DNA of 5,110 nt from Bacteroidales bacterium (GTDB lineage Bacteria > Bacteroidota > Bacteroidia > Bacteroidales > Paludibacteraceae): assembly GCA_018066005.1 (NCBI GenBank), contig JAGHSG010000151.1, positions 1-5,110 on the forward strand. Direction: 5' to 3'. The notes under the pieces are model-generated. The model made no database searches and was not told the origin of the DNA. It saw only the letters and a list, made by a program, of their open reading frames with translations. This document shows positions 1 to 5,110 of this stretch, in pieces. The position numbers and the translations under genes were made by a program. Every line of letters begins with the position of its first letter. Position 1 is the stretch's first letter.

Positions 1-4
1 GGGT

Positions 5-763
5 ATGGAGCAGATGATTGCGAGCGTTATCCAAATACCTTCGGCGAACGTGACGCAACCCGATAGTATTCAGTTCTTTGGCGAATACTGCAAACGCTAT
101 TGCAATCCCCTTGTTCGCCAGCATGCCAACAACCTGTTGAGCGGTGAATCGGACAAGACCCGCCAACGCATAGCGCAGTCTATTGATTCGGGAACAATTG
201 TCCATCGGGAATTATGGAAAATGTCCCAGTTGGATAAGGCCGACTTGTTGGATTTGAGCGATGAATTGGCACGGTGGAAGATGTCCCAGCCCGATAATCA
301 ACACCTCTTATTGACATACACGCGCAAGCGCAACCTGTTAGGCATCGTCAAAGCCACCGAGTTGCACAGTTTATTGGTGGATAATAGCGCTTCGTTGCAG
401 ACATCCGTGCAGGATGTCCATGTCCAACTGTTCCTCCCGTTCAGTATTCGTATCAAGGACCAAGACTTGGGATGGCTCAACCTGCTCAATATGGATGACG
501 AACGCATTGAGAAGTTCAGACTGAAAAAGGGCGACCTCACCATACATTTTGAAACGCGTTACATACATCAAGACGGCATCTTGCTGCCGCAAGAGAAAAT
601 AATGCATGTACAAGGCGTCTTGGAAGATAATAAGAAGCACCAACTGCCTTGCGAGTTATGGGGCAGTCAGCACATAACAACGATGCAGACGGAAGGTGTT
701 ACGCCTATTAAGAAATATAAAAAAGGAATGAAAGTAGAACGGCTAACCGTTCCTATTTACTAA
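5..763 (+). CDS. Hypothetical protein of unknown function, first visible gene of the recR cluster
   Basis: I do not recognise this 252-residue protein. It is soluble-looking: no signal peptide, no membrane segment and no cysteine cluster or catalytic motif that I can name. The first ~115 residues are mostly helical and polar and contain an imperfect 20-residue duplication, with WKMSQLDK at residue 71 and WKMSQPDN at residue 91. The rest (about 135-252) alternates hydrophobic and charged residues in a beta-rich pattern and ends in a basic stretch (KKYKKGMK) before the stop. The frame is open to the left edge of the window, so ATG at 5 is the first available start rather than a proven one; ATG at 14 is an alternative and the true N-terminus could lie upstream. 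The stop codon overlaps the recR start by one base (TAATG), which suggests translational coupling with RecR. A link to DNA repair would be guilt by association only. That it is a real gene is well supported by length and packing. Confidence 0.85.
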   Translation: MEQMIASVIQIPSANVTQPDSIQFFGEYCKRYCNPLVRQHANNLLSGESDKTRQRIAQSIDSGTIVHRELWKMSQLDKADLLDLSDELARWKMSQPDNQHLLLTYTRKRNLLGIVKATELHSLLVDNSASLQTSVQDVHVQLFLPFSIRIKDQDLGWLNLLNMDDERIEKFRLKKGDLTIHFETRYIHQDGILLPQEKIMHVQGVLEDNKKHQLPCELWGSQHITTMQTEGVTPIKKYKKGMKVERLTVPIY

Positions 764-1377
764 TGAACGAATATCCGAGTATATTATTGGGTGAAGCGGT
801 CAATCAGTTCGCGTCTTTGCCTGGGATGGGACGCAAAACGGCTTTGCGACATGTGTTGACGTTACTCAAACGCTCCGACGCCGAAGTGGAACATTTTGCC
901 ACGTCTTTGACACGACTGAAAAAAGAAGTTCATTACTGCCGCAAGTGTCATAATCTGAGCGATACAGACCTCTGTCCTATCTGCTCATCCATCCATCGCA
1001 ATCAGCAACTTATCTGCGTGGTGGAGAATATACGTGATGTTATGTCCATTGAGAACACCGGTCAGTATAACGGTCTGTATCATGTCTTGGGCGGCGTTAT
1101 ATCGCCTATGGACGGGGTAGGACCGAAGGATTTGGAGATAGACTCGCTGATTGAACGTATCATTCCGGAGAATATACAGGACGTCATTTTGGCGCTGCCC
1201 ACGACGATGGAGGGGGACACGACCAATTTCTATATCTACCGCAAGATGTCCCAACTGACTGCTTCTTGTCGCGTCAGCCAGATAGCACGGGGTGTGGCGG
1301 TTGGAAATGATATTGAATATACCGACGAAATAACCTTGGGTAAGTCGATTATTAACCGAACGGAATATAAAGCATAA
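763..1377 (+). CDS. recR: Recombination mediator protein RecR
   Basis: RecR is a ring-forming cytoplasmic protein that works with RecO (and RecF) to load RecA onto SSB-coated single-stranded gaps during recombinational repair. All family landmarks are visible: a helix-hairpin-helix motif LPGMGRKTALR at residues 19-29; a four-cysteine zinc finger with C59, C62, C71 and C74; and a Toprim domain from about residue 84 (ICVVE with E88, then SPMDGVGP with D117). The C-terminal segment from about 177 reads GVAVGNDIEYTDEITL, the conserved family tail including the Walker B-like part. At 204 residues it matches the usual length of about 200, so it is complete. The ATG shares one base with the upstream stop, and the next gene starts one base after its own stop, so it is internal to an operon and has no room for its own promoter. 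Identification is from motifs and order and is essentially certain. Confidence 0.98.
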   Translation: MNEYPSILLGEAVNQFASLPGMGRKTALRHVLTLLKRSDAEVEHFATSLTRLKKEVHYCRKCHNLSDTDLCPICSSIHRNQQLICVVENIRDVMSIENTGQYNGLYHVLGGVISPMDGVGPKDLEIDSLIERIIPENIQDVILALPTTMEGDTTNFYIYRKMSQLTASCRVSQIARGVAVGNDIEYTDEITLGKSIINRTEYKA

Positions 1378-1378
1378 T

Positions 1379-1813
1379 ATGAAAAAACTCAATCTCTATT
1401 ATTACGGCATGCTTGTCTTGGCATGTGTAGCAGCCACGGTGGCGTACCTTCTGATTATGAAGGACGTCGTGCGTCCTATTGACCCGTTGAGCCAATTGGG
1501 ACAGGTCATCCAATACATCATTATCTTGGATGCTATTGTGACCATACCTCTGGGCTTGTGGTGGCATAAACGTACCTGTAAAAAACTGATAGGTATGGAA
1601 GACCAGCAGGCGCAAGAAGCGGCGTATTGTCATTCGGCCAAGTGGCGTATTATCTTGGTTAGTAACGCTATGGTCTTAGGTATAGCCGCTTTCTATTTGT
1701 TAGGCGCATACCAATCTATGTTGTGGTTAGCGGGGATATCTGCTATCGGCTGGTACTTCGCCAAACCCACCGAAAAGAAAATGTTTATGGAACTCCAACC
1801 CGAATCCTACTAA
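1379..1813 (+). CDS. Small four-helix integral membrane protein, function unknown
   Basis: This 144-residue protein should sit in the cytoplasmic membrane with four helices, at roughly residues 8-27, 42-61, 90-109 and 112-128. They form two hairpins separated by a hydrophilic, charged loop (about 62-89, rich in K, Q, E and H). The short C-terminal tail after the last helix carries FAKPTEKKMFMEL, basic then acidic, and probably lies in the cytoplasm; the lysines and arginine after helix 2 (HKRTCKK) fit a cytoplasmic loop too. There is no cleavable signal peptide and I see no transporter signature or catalytic residue set. It starts one base after the recR stop (TAATATG), so it is almost certainly co-transcribed and translationally coupled. 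From general knowledge, small membrane proteins of this kind occur next to recR in Bacteroidota, but no function is known to me. Being a real membrane protein is secure; its role is not. Confidence 0.85.
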   Translation: MKKLNLYYYGMLVLACVAATVAYLLIMKDVVRPIDPLSQLGQVIQYIIILDAIVTIPLGLWWHKRTCKKLIGMEDQQAQEAAYCHSAKWRIILVSNAMVLGIAAFYLLGAYQSMLWLAGISAIGWYFAKPTEKKMFMELQPESY

Positions 1814-1825
1814 ACTTGTTACAAT

Positions 1826-2257
1826 ATGATTATCGCAGTTGATTTTGACGGAACGATTGTGGAACATGCTTATCCGGCAATTGGTAAGCCTATTCCATTT
1901 GCTATTGATACCCTCAAACGCCTTCAGAAAGAAGGGCACCAGATTATTTTGTGGTCTGTACGTGAAGGGCAGTTATTAAAGGATGCCGTTGATTATTGCC
2001 ATGAACGCGGCTTTGATTTCTTTGCCGTGAATAGCAATTTCCCGGAAGAAACGGAAATTCACGATGGCAATACGGCGCGTAAACTGACGGCGGAAGTGTT
2101 TATTGATGACCGCAATTTAGGTGGTCTGCCTGATTGGGGAATTATTTATCAGATGATTCATAGCGGAAATGCCTTGCAACCCATACCTCGCGAGGGTATT
2201 ATTGAGCAGGAGATTCCCCGTCCTAAGCAAAGTTTCTTACAGCGTCTCTTCTCATGA
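1826..2257 (+). CDS. Stand-alone small HAD-superfamily hydrolase, BT_0820-like
   Basis: This is a 143-residue cytoplasmic protein with the haloacid dehalogenase core and almost nothing else. Motif I is VDFDGT, with nucleophile D6 and general acid/base D8. Motif II is probably S44 in LWSVREG. Motif III is probably K86, and motif IV is IDDR with D94 and D95 for magnesium. HAD enzymes of this make-up usually remove phosphate from small metabolites, but the substrate here is unknown. There is no room for a large cap domain, so an oligomer partner or a large substrate may close the site. The length and motif spacing fit the Bacteroidota BT_0820 type. The start is firm: the preceding gene's TAA at 1811-1813 is in the same frame, five codons upstream. 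No Shine-Dalgarno sequence is seen in the 12-base gap. The stop overlaps the GNAT start (ATGA). The last ~25 residues are a proline- and arginine-containing tail outside the fold. Confidence 0.88.
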   Translation: MIIAVDFDGTIVEHAYPAIGKPIPFAIDTLKRLQKEGHQIILWSVREGQLLKDAVDYCHERGFDFFAVNSNFPEETEIHDGNTARKLTAEVFIDDRNLGGLPDWGIIYQMIHSGNALQPIPREGIIEQEIPRPKQSFLQRLFS

Positions 2258-2769
2258 TTCGTTTGCGCAAAATAGAACCTGCCGACTTGCCGTTTCTGTA
2301 CCGATGGGAGAACGACGCGGATGCTTGGAGCGATGGCTCTAATCATAACCCTTTGTCGCAGAAGGACTTGCGTGACTATATACAAGCTTCTACGGGTGAC
2401 ATTTATAAGGATGGCCAGTTGCGGTTAGTCATAGAGTGTTCGTTGTCGGAAGATGACACTCAAACGACCACAATAGGTTGTGTGGATCTTTTTGATTTGG
2501 ACCCGCGTAATGCACGTGCATCCGTCGGTATCTATATCGCTCCTGATTATCGTGACCGAGGGTGGGGAAGTATGGCTTTGGACGAGTTAGCCCGATACGC
2601 TTTTGGCTTCTTGCATTTGCGCACGTTGTATGCCGTGGTGTCGCAGACCAATAAGCCGAGTTGTGCTATCTTCCAAAAAAGTCAGTATATCTCTTCGGGG
2701 CAGTTGACGCAATGGACCTTGGAGGGCGACGCTATTTTATTTATTAGGAACAATGAAAATAGGATTTGA
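2254..2769 (+). CDS. GNAT-family N-acetyltransferase, RimJ/RimL-like
   Basis: This 171-residue cytoplasmic enzyme should transfer an acetyl group from acetyl-CoA to an amine on a protein N-terminus or small molecule. The N-terminus (IRLRKIEPADLPFLYRWEND) is the typical opening strand and helix of RimJ/RimL/SpeG-like acetyltransferases. Strand beta4 (ASVGIYIAPDYR) leads into motif A, with the pyrophosphate-binding loop R100-D-R-G-W-G105. The following helix and strand carry the usual late asparagine (N133 in QTNKPS) and the IFQKSQY segment, which corresponds to the LFEKxGF motif of relatives; here the glycine and phenylalanine of that motif are replaced by Q and Y. The substrate cannot be predicted. 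The start overlaps the HAD stop by four bases (ATGA), the classic coupled arrangement, and the 3' end overlaps the next gene by 17 bases. Family assignment is strong; the gene symbol is left empty because it is not an evident ribosomal-protein acetylase. Confidence 0.93.
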   Translation: MIRLRKIEPADLPFLYRWENDADAWSDGSNHNPLSQKDLRDYIQASTGDIYKDGQLRLVIECSLSEDDTQTTTIGCVDLFDLDPRNARASVGIYIAPDYRDRGWGSMALDELARYAFGFLHLRTLYAVVSQTNKPSCAIFQKSQYISSGQLTQWTLEGDAILFIRNNENRI

Positions 2770-4240
2770 TCATAAGCGTTATGTGCAGATACAGTCGGAG
2801 CATATCCGTCAGCGGATAGCCCAGTTTGGCAATAAACTGTACCTTGAATTGGGTGGCAAACTCTTTGATGATAACCACGCCAGTCGTGTCTTGCCCGGCT
2901 TTCAGCCCGATAGCAAACTCAGTATGTTGGCGCAACTGAGTGAGCAGTTGGAGATTATTATCGTCATCTCTGCGTTGGATATTGAGCGTAACAAAGTCCG
3001 TCAGGACTTGGGTATAACTTATGACGAAGATGTCTTGCGTCTGCGTCAGGAGTTTATGGACCGCGGTTTTTTGGTTTCCGGAGTGGTTATTACGCACTAC
3101 AATGGCCAGACGTCTGCCGAACTCTACCGTGAACGCCTCTCGCGTGTGGGCGTGCGCTCGTATGTGCATTATACGATTGAGGATTACCCGCATAATGTGT
3201 CGCTGATTGATTCTGAGGACGGTTTTGGGCGGAATGACTATATCGAGACCACGCGCCCGTTGGTCGTTGTCACGGCTCCCGGTCCGGGTTCGGGCAAGAT
3301 GGCGGTCTGCCTCAGTCAGTTATACAACGAGCATCAGCGGGGTATACAGGCAGGTTATGCCAAGTTCGAGACCTTCCCTGTGTGGAACTTGCCGTTGCAA
3401 CACCCGGTTAATGTGGCGTATGAGGCTGCTACGGCTGACTTGAACGATGTCAATATGATTGACCCCTACCACTTGGAAGCGTATAATAAGGTGGCGGTTA
3501 ATTACAACCGTGATGTGGAGATTTTCCCCATCTTGAATGCGATGTTTGAGGGTATATATGGCACTAATCCCTACCAGTCGCCTACCGATATGGGTGTCAA
3601 TATGGTGGGAACCTGCATATCGGATGATGAAGTTTGTCAGGAAGCGTCCAAGAACGAGATTGTGCGACGCTATTTCAATACGTTGAATCGTTTTGCGGAC
3701 GGACTGTGTAGCGAGGCGGAAGTGAATAAGATTGCCTTGCTCATGAAACATCTGAAAATAACTACGGACATACGTCGAACCGTTACGGCTGCGCGTCAGC
3801 GTAAGGAGGAGACGGGGCACACGTCCTCGGCTATTGAGTTGAGTGATGGCACTATTGTCTGTGCCAATTCGGGCGACTTGTTAGGCTGTAGTGCTGCGCT
3901 GATTTTGAATGTGACCAAACATTTGGCGGGGATTGACCATGAACTGCGACTTATTCCGCAGGAGATGATTGAACCTATCCAACATACCAAGGTGCAATGT
4001 CTGGGTGCGAAGAACCCTCGTCTGCATACCGATGAGGTGTTGGTGGCTTTGAGTGTGCTGAGCCGACATAACATGCATTGCCGCCATGCGTTGGAGCAAC
4101 TGCCCAAACTGCGTGGCTGTCAAGTACATAGCACCATTATGCTGGGTGAAGTGGATAAACGTATCTTCAATAAGTTAGGTATTCAGTTCACTTGTGACCC
4201 GGTGCATAAAAAAGACGCCACCCCGATTCACCGGTTATAG
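2753..4240 (+). CDS. DUF1846 family protein, conserved and of uncertain function
   Basis: At 495 residues this has the length of the DUF1846 family, which is found in Firmicutes, Actinobacteria and Bacteroidota and whose biochemical role I do not know. Highly conserved stretches recur along the protein: IGFDHKRYVQIQSEHI (3-18), LYLELGGKLFDDNHASRVLPGF (29-50), a glycine-rich turn TAPGPGSGKM (174-183), GYAKFETFPVWNLPL (201-215), then AATADLNDVNMIDP, NYNRDVEIFP and SPTDMGVNM up to about 285. The C-terminal third (about 355-495) contains SSAIELSDGTIVCANSGDLLGCSAA and ends near a cluster of H and C residues. The glycine-rich turn resembles a P-loop but lacks the S/T after the lysine, so nucleotide binding is only a suggestion. 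No signal peptide or membrane helix is seen, so it is cytoplasmic. The start ATG lies inside the GNAT gene, 17 bases before its end, and gives the conserved family N-terminus. It is the last gene of the cluster and is followed by a terminator. Confidence 0.95.
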   Translation: MKIGFDHKRYVQIQSEHIRQRIAQFGNKLYLELGGKLFDDNHASRVLPGFQPDSKLSMLAQLSEQLEIIIVISALDIERNKVRQDLGITYDEDVLRLRQEFMDRGFLVSGVVITHYNGQTSAELYRERLSRVGVRSYVHYTIEDYPHNVSLIDSEDGFGRNDYIETTRPLVVVTAPGPGSGKMAVCLSQLYNEHQRGIQAGYAKFETFPVWNLPLQHPVNVAYEAATADLNDVNMIDPYHLEAYNKVAVNYNRDVEIFPILNAMFEGIYGTNPYQSPTDMGVNMVGTCISDDEVCQEASKNEIVRRYFNTLNRFADGLCSEAEVNKIALLMKHLKITTDIRRTVTAARQRKEETGHTSSAIELSDGTIVCANSGDLLGCSAALILNVTKHLAGIDHELRLIPQEMIEPIQHTKVQCLGAKNPRLHTDEVLVALSVLSRHNMHCRHALEQLPKLRGCQVHSTIMLGEVDKRIFNKLGIQFTCDPVHKKDATPIHRL

Positions 4241-4810
4241 GTACGGATTATATTCTTTCTCATGCCCTATGGTAGTCGGATAACCATGCCCGGGATACAC
4301 TTGTGTATCGTCGGGCAGTTTTTTTAGTATCTCCAACGAACGGATTAGGGTAGGCATGTCTCCTCCGGGCAGGTCGGTGCGACCTATGGACTCCTGAAAG
4401 AGTGTGTCGCCGGTGAATAGCACTTTCTCTTTCTCGAAGTAGAAGCACACGCTATCTTCCTTATGCCCGGGCGTCGGTATAGAGACCCACTTTGGTCCTC
4501 CCTCAAAGGGAGGAATGGATTGCGTTTGATAGTCTATGATGGGTAGGCTGGGAAAGTGGGTTTGGAGGCACTCTAAGCCACAAATATGGTCGGGGTGTCG
4601 GTGTGTGATTAGTATTGCTACGGGTGTCAGTTGGTGTTCTTCCAGGTAGTCTAATACGCGTTTCTCTTCTTTCTCCCCGTACATCCCGGGGTCAATAATG
4701 ATGCACTCGTGCGTGGCGCATTTATCGGAGTGCTCGGAAGCACCATCGTCAACTTCTACGATGTACGTACATTCCCGATAGGGGTTGCAATAAAAAGTCT
4801 TGATAGTCAT
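4235..4810 (-). CDS. Metallo-beta-lactamase-fold hydrolase, GloB/glyoxalase II-like
   Basis: This 191-residue cytoplasmic protein belongs to the MBL superfamily, in the short subgroup often annotated as hydroxyacylglutathione hydrolase-like. All metal ligands are present: H70, H72, D74 and H75 in THRHPDH, H116 in PTPGHKEDS, D135 in FTGDTLF and H175 in YPGHGY. The segment ESIGRTDLPGGD after the aspartate and the tail GHGYPTTIGHEKEYNPYL are typical of this subgroup. It lacks the C-terminal glutathione-binding domain of true glyoxalase II, so the substrate is open; a thioester or another small hydroxyacyl compound is a guess. An insertion near residues 22-36 carries extra C and H residues (C31, H34, C36). 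The start is firm: an in-frame TAA (4817-4819) lies two codons upstream of the ATG. It is transcribed towards the recR cluster, and its TAA (4235-4237) abuts the TAG of the DUF1846 gene. Confidence 0.95.
   Translation of the reverse strand: MTIKTFYCNPYRECTYIVEVDDGASEHSDKCATHECIIIDPGMYGEKEEKRVLDYLEEHQLTPVAILITHRHPDHICGLECLQTHFPSLPIIDYQTQSIPPFEGGPKWVSIPTPGHKEDSVCFYFEKEKVLFTGDTLFQESIGRTDLPGGDMPTLIRSLEILKKLPDDTQVYPGHGYPTTIGHEKEYNPYL
4288..4325 (+). terminator. Intrinsic terminator of the + strand operon, inside the opposing hydrolase gene
   Basis: GCCCG (4288-4292) pairs with CGGGC (4312-4316). Inside it, after a G.U pair and one bulged G, GATACA (4294-4299) pairs with TGTATC (4304-4309) around the loop CTTG, a known stable tetraloop type. 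The stem is followed after two bases by seven T residues (4319-4325). The hairpin begins 47 bases after the DUF1846 stop. The T run lies only on the 3' side for + strand transcription; the - strand copy has no U run after it, so it should end the operon transcript without stopping the hydrolase mRNA. It covers hydrolase codons about 162-175, with the T run specifying K163-K164. Confidence 0.85.
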
Positions 4811-4828
4811 AGGTTTTTACATTTTGCT

Positions 4829-4857
4829 TCTATATAACTAATTGTTCTTGACAAAAA
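4829..4857 (-). promoter_or_regulatory. Weak candidate promoter for the MBL-fold hydrolase
   Basis: Read on the - strand, this AT-rich stretch upstream of the hydrolase start has TTTTTG (4857-4852), which fits the Bacteroidota -33 TTTG element, and 15 bases later TATATAGA (4836-4829) in the place of the -7 element TAnnTTTG. The second box matches only in its TA and in general composition, and the spacing is shorter than usual. It is nonetheless the only promoter-like sequence I see in the 300 bases upstream, and a promoter is expected here because the gene is alone on its strand in this window. Confidence 0.3.
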
Positions 4858-4929
4858 CCGAAATCCACCCCTTGTGGTTGATGCCATGTCTTTGCAAGCC
4901 ATTGATGCTGTCGTTGTCTGCAAATCTTA

Positions 4930-5110
4930 ATGAGCCGGCTCCCTAATCTTTTCCGCCACCTACATCATTCCCTATCGGGTGACCATCCACCCCAAGGCTA
5001 TAAACATCGCTTCGCTTCAAAAACAATTTCATCAAGTCATCATTTAGCCACGCAGTGGCGGTTCAAGCGCGGTAGCGCAATGGTTTATCGTCTTGAAGAG
5101 GATGATGCCT
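4930..5110 (+). CDS. Doubtful partial reading frame, open to the right edge
   Basis: An ATG at 4930 opens 60 codons without a stop up to the end of the window. The predicted peptide starts MSRLPNLFRHLHHSLSGDHP and ends MVYRLEEDDA. It is rich in histidine and serine (seven and about eight of 60), has no recognisable motif, signal peptide or membrane segment, and no ribosome binding site before it. A 60-codon open run is not rare by chance in DNA of this composition, and a 29-codon frame (4943-5032) runs on the opposite strand through the same bases. I list it only because the frame is still open at the edge; a non-coding repeat is at least as likely. Confidence 0.2.
   Translation, partial: MSRLPNLFRHLHHSLSGDHPPQGYKHRFASKTISSSHHLATQWRFKRGSAMVYRLEEDDA
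5047..5078. repeat. Two adjacent small inverted repeats
   Basis: GCCAC (5047-5051) and GTGGC (5055-5059) form a perfect 5-bp stem with loop GCA. Eight bases later GCGC (5067-5070) and GCGC (5075-5078) flank GGTA. Neither is followed by a T run on either strand, so they are not intrinsic terminators. They could be protein-binding sites or part of a palindromic repeat element; short stems like these also occur by chance. Confidence 0.35.

Larger units (their letters stand above)
4811..5110. other. Non-coding or unassigned right-hand end
   Basis: These 300 bases hold no gene I can support. Apart from the candidate promoter next to the hydrolase, there is an inverted repeat TTTGCA (4891-4896) / TGCAAA (4919-4924) with a 22-base spacer, a direct repeat TTGATGC (4878-4884 and 4902-4908), a short hairpin CCAC/GTGG (4865-4877) and two adjacent hairpins near 5047-5078. 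Short frames exist on both strands but their compositions are unlike the neighbouring proteins. I found no tRNA or rRNA fold, CRISPR repeat or insertion-sequence end. It could be a spacer, a dispersed repeat, a gene remnant or the 5' part of something beyond the edge. Confidence 0.6.

Noticed and set aside
3272..3301. Calling the DUF1846 protein an ATPase or GTPase from GPGSGK
   Set aside because: The motif fails the Walker A spacing and lacks the S/T, and no Walker B or other nucleotide motif is evident.
3320..3820. Long open frame on the - strand (166 codons) opposite the DUF1846 gene, and similar frames elsewhere opposite recR and the GNAT
   Set aside because: The + strand frames encode recognisable conserved families over the same bases; the antisense frames show no motif and are codon-usage shadows.
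4208..4235. Possible terminator for the - strand hydrolase: six T residues on the - strand (4213-4208) after a G-rich stretch
   Set aside because: The only stem I can draw is three base pairs (CCG/CGG) and is not adjacent to the T run, so it is too weak to call.
5060..5110. tRNA-like start: GGTAGCGCAATGG resembles a D-arm and the following bases can pair around TTGAAGAG
   Set aside because: The putative anticodon stem leaves an 8-base loop instead of 7, no acceptor stem partner or T-arm is in view, and the pairing includes a G.T pair. It does not support a tRNA call.
1..5110. Mobile element, CRISPR array, toxin-antitoxin pair or defence island
   Set aside because: No transposase, integrase, nuclease, reverse transcriptase, repeat array or target-site duplication was found; the genes are chromosomal housekeeping types with even composition.

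Overview
The window looks like ordinary chromosomal DNA from a member of the Bacteroidota, most likely Bacteroidales. I base this on the protein families present (a BT_0820-type small HAD protein, a RecR with a four-helix membrane protein directly downstream, a RimL-like GNAT, a DUF1846 protein), the moderate GC content, and the general lack of Shine-Dalgarno sequences before the starts. Genus and species cannot be read from the sequence alone.

Layout. Bases 5-4240 hold six genes on the + strand, packed with almost no space: an unrecognised 252-residue protein, recR, a small four-helix membrane protein, a stand-alone HAD phosphatase-like protein, a GNAT acetyltransferase and a DUF1846 protein. 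Junctions run from a 17-base overlap to a 12-base gap, so the cluster is probably one operon whose promoter lies left of the window. A metallo-beta-lactamase-fold hydrolase (GloB-like) runs towards it on the - strand, and the two coding regions overlap tail to tail by 6 bases. Bases 4811-5110 hold no convincing gene: a weak candidate promoter for the hydrolase, several small inverted repeats, and a doubtful short reading frame that runs off the right edge.

How the genes relate. Only RecR has a clear pathway role (RecF/RecOR-type recombinational repair). The others look like housekeeping genes co-transcribed with it, and nothing shows a shared pathway. The clearest regulatory element is a well-formed intrinsic terminator for the + strand operon (4288-4325). 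It lies inside the coding sequence of the opposing hydrolase, over the codons for its conserved P-G-H motif, so the two transcripts should be antisense to each other over about 90 bases.

I looked for a new defence, mobile or RNA-based system and do not see one. The points most worth a second look are the terminator embedded in a coding region, the unrecognised first gene with a 20-residue internal duplication, the P-loop-like but non-canonical motif in the DUF1846 protein, and the unassigned right-hand end, which could be a dispersed repeat.
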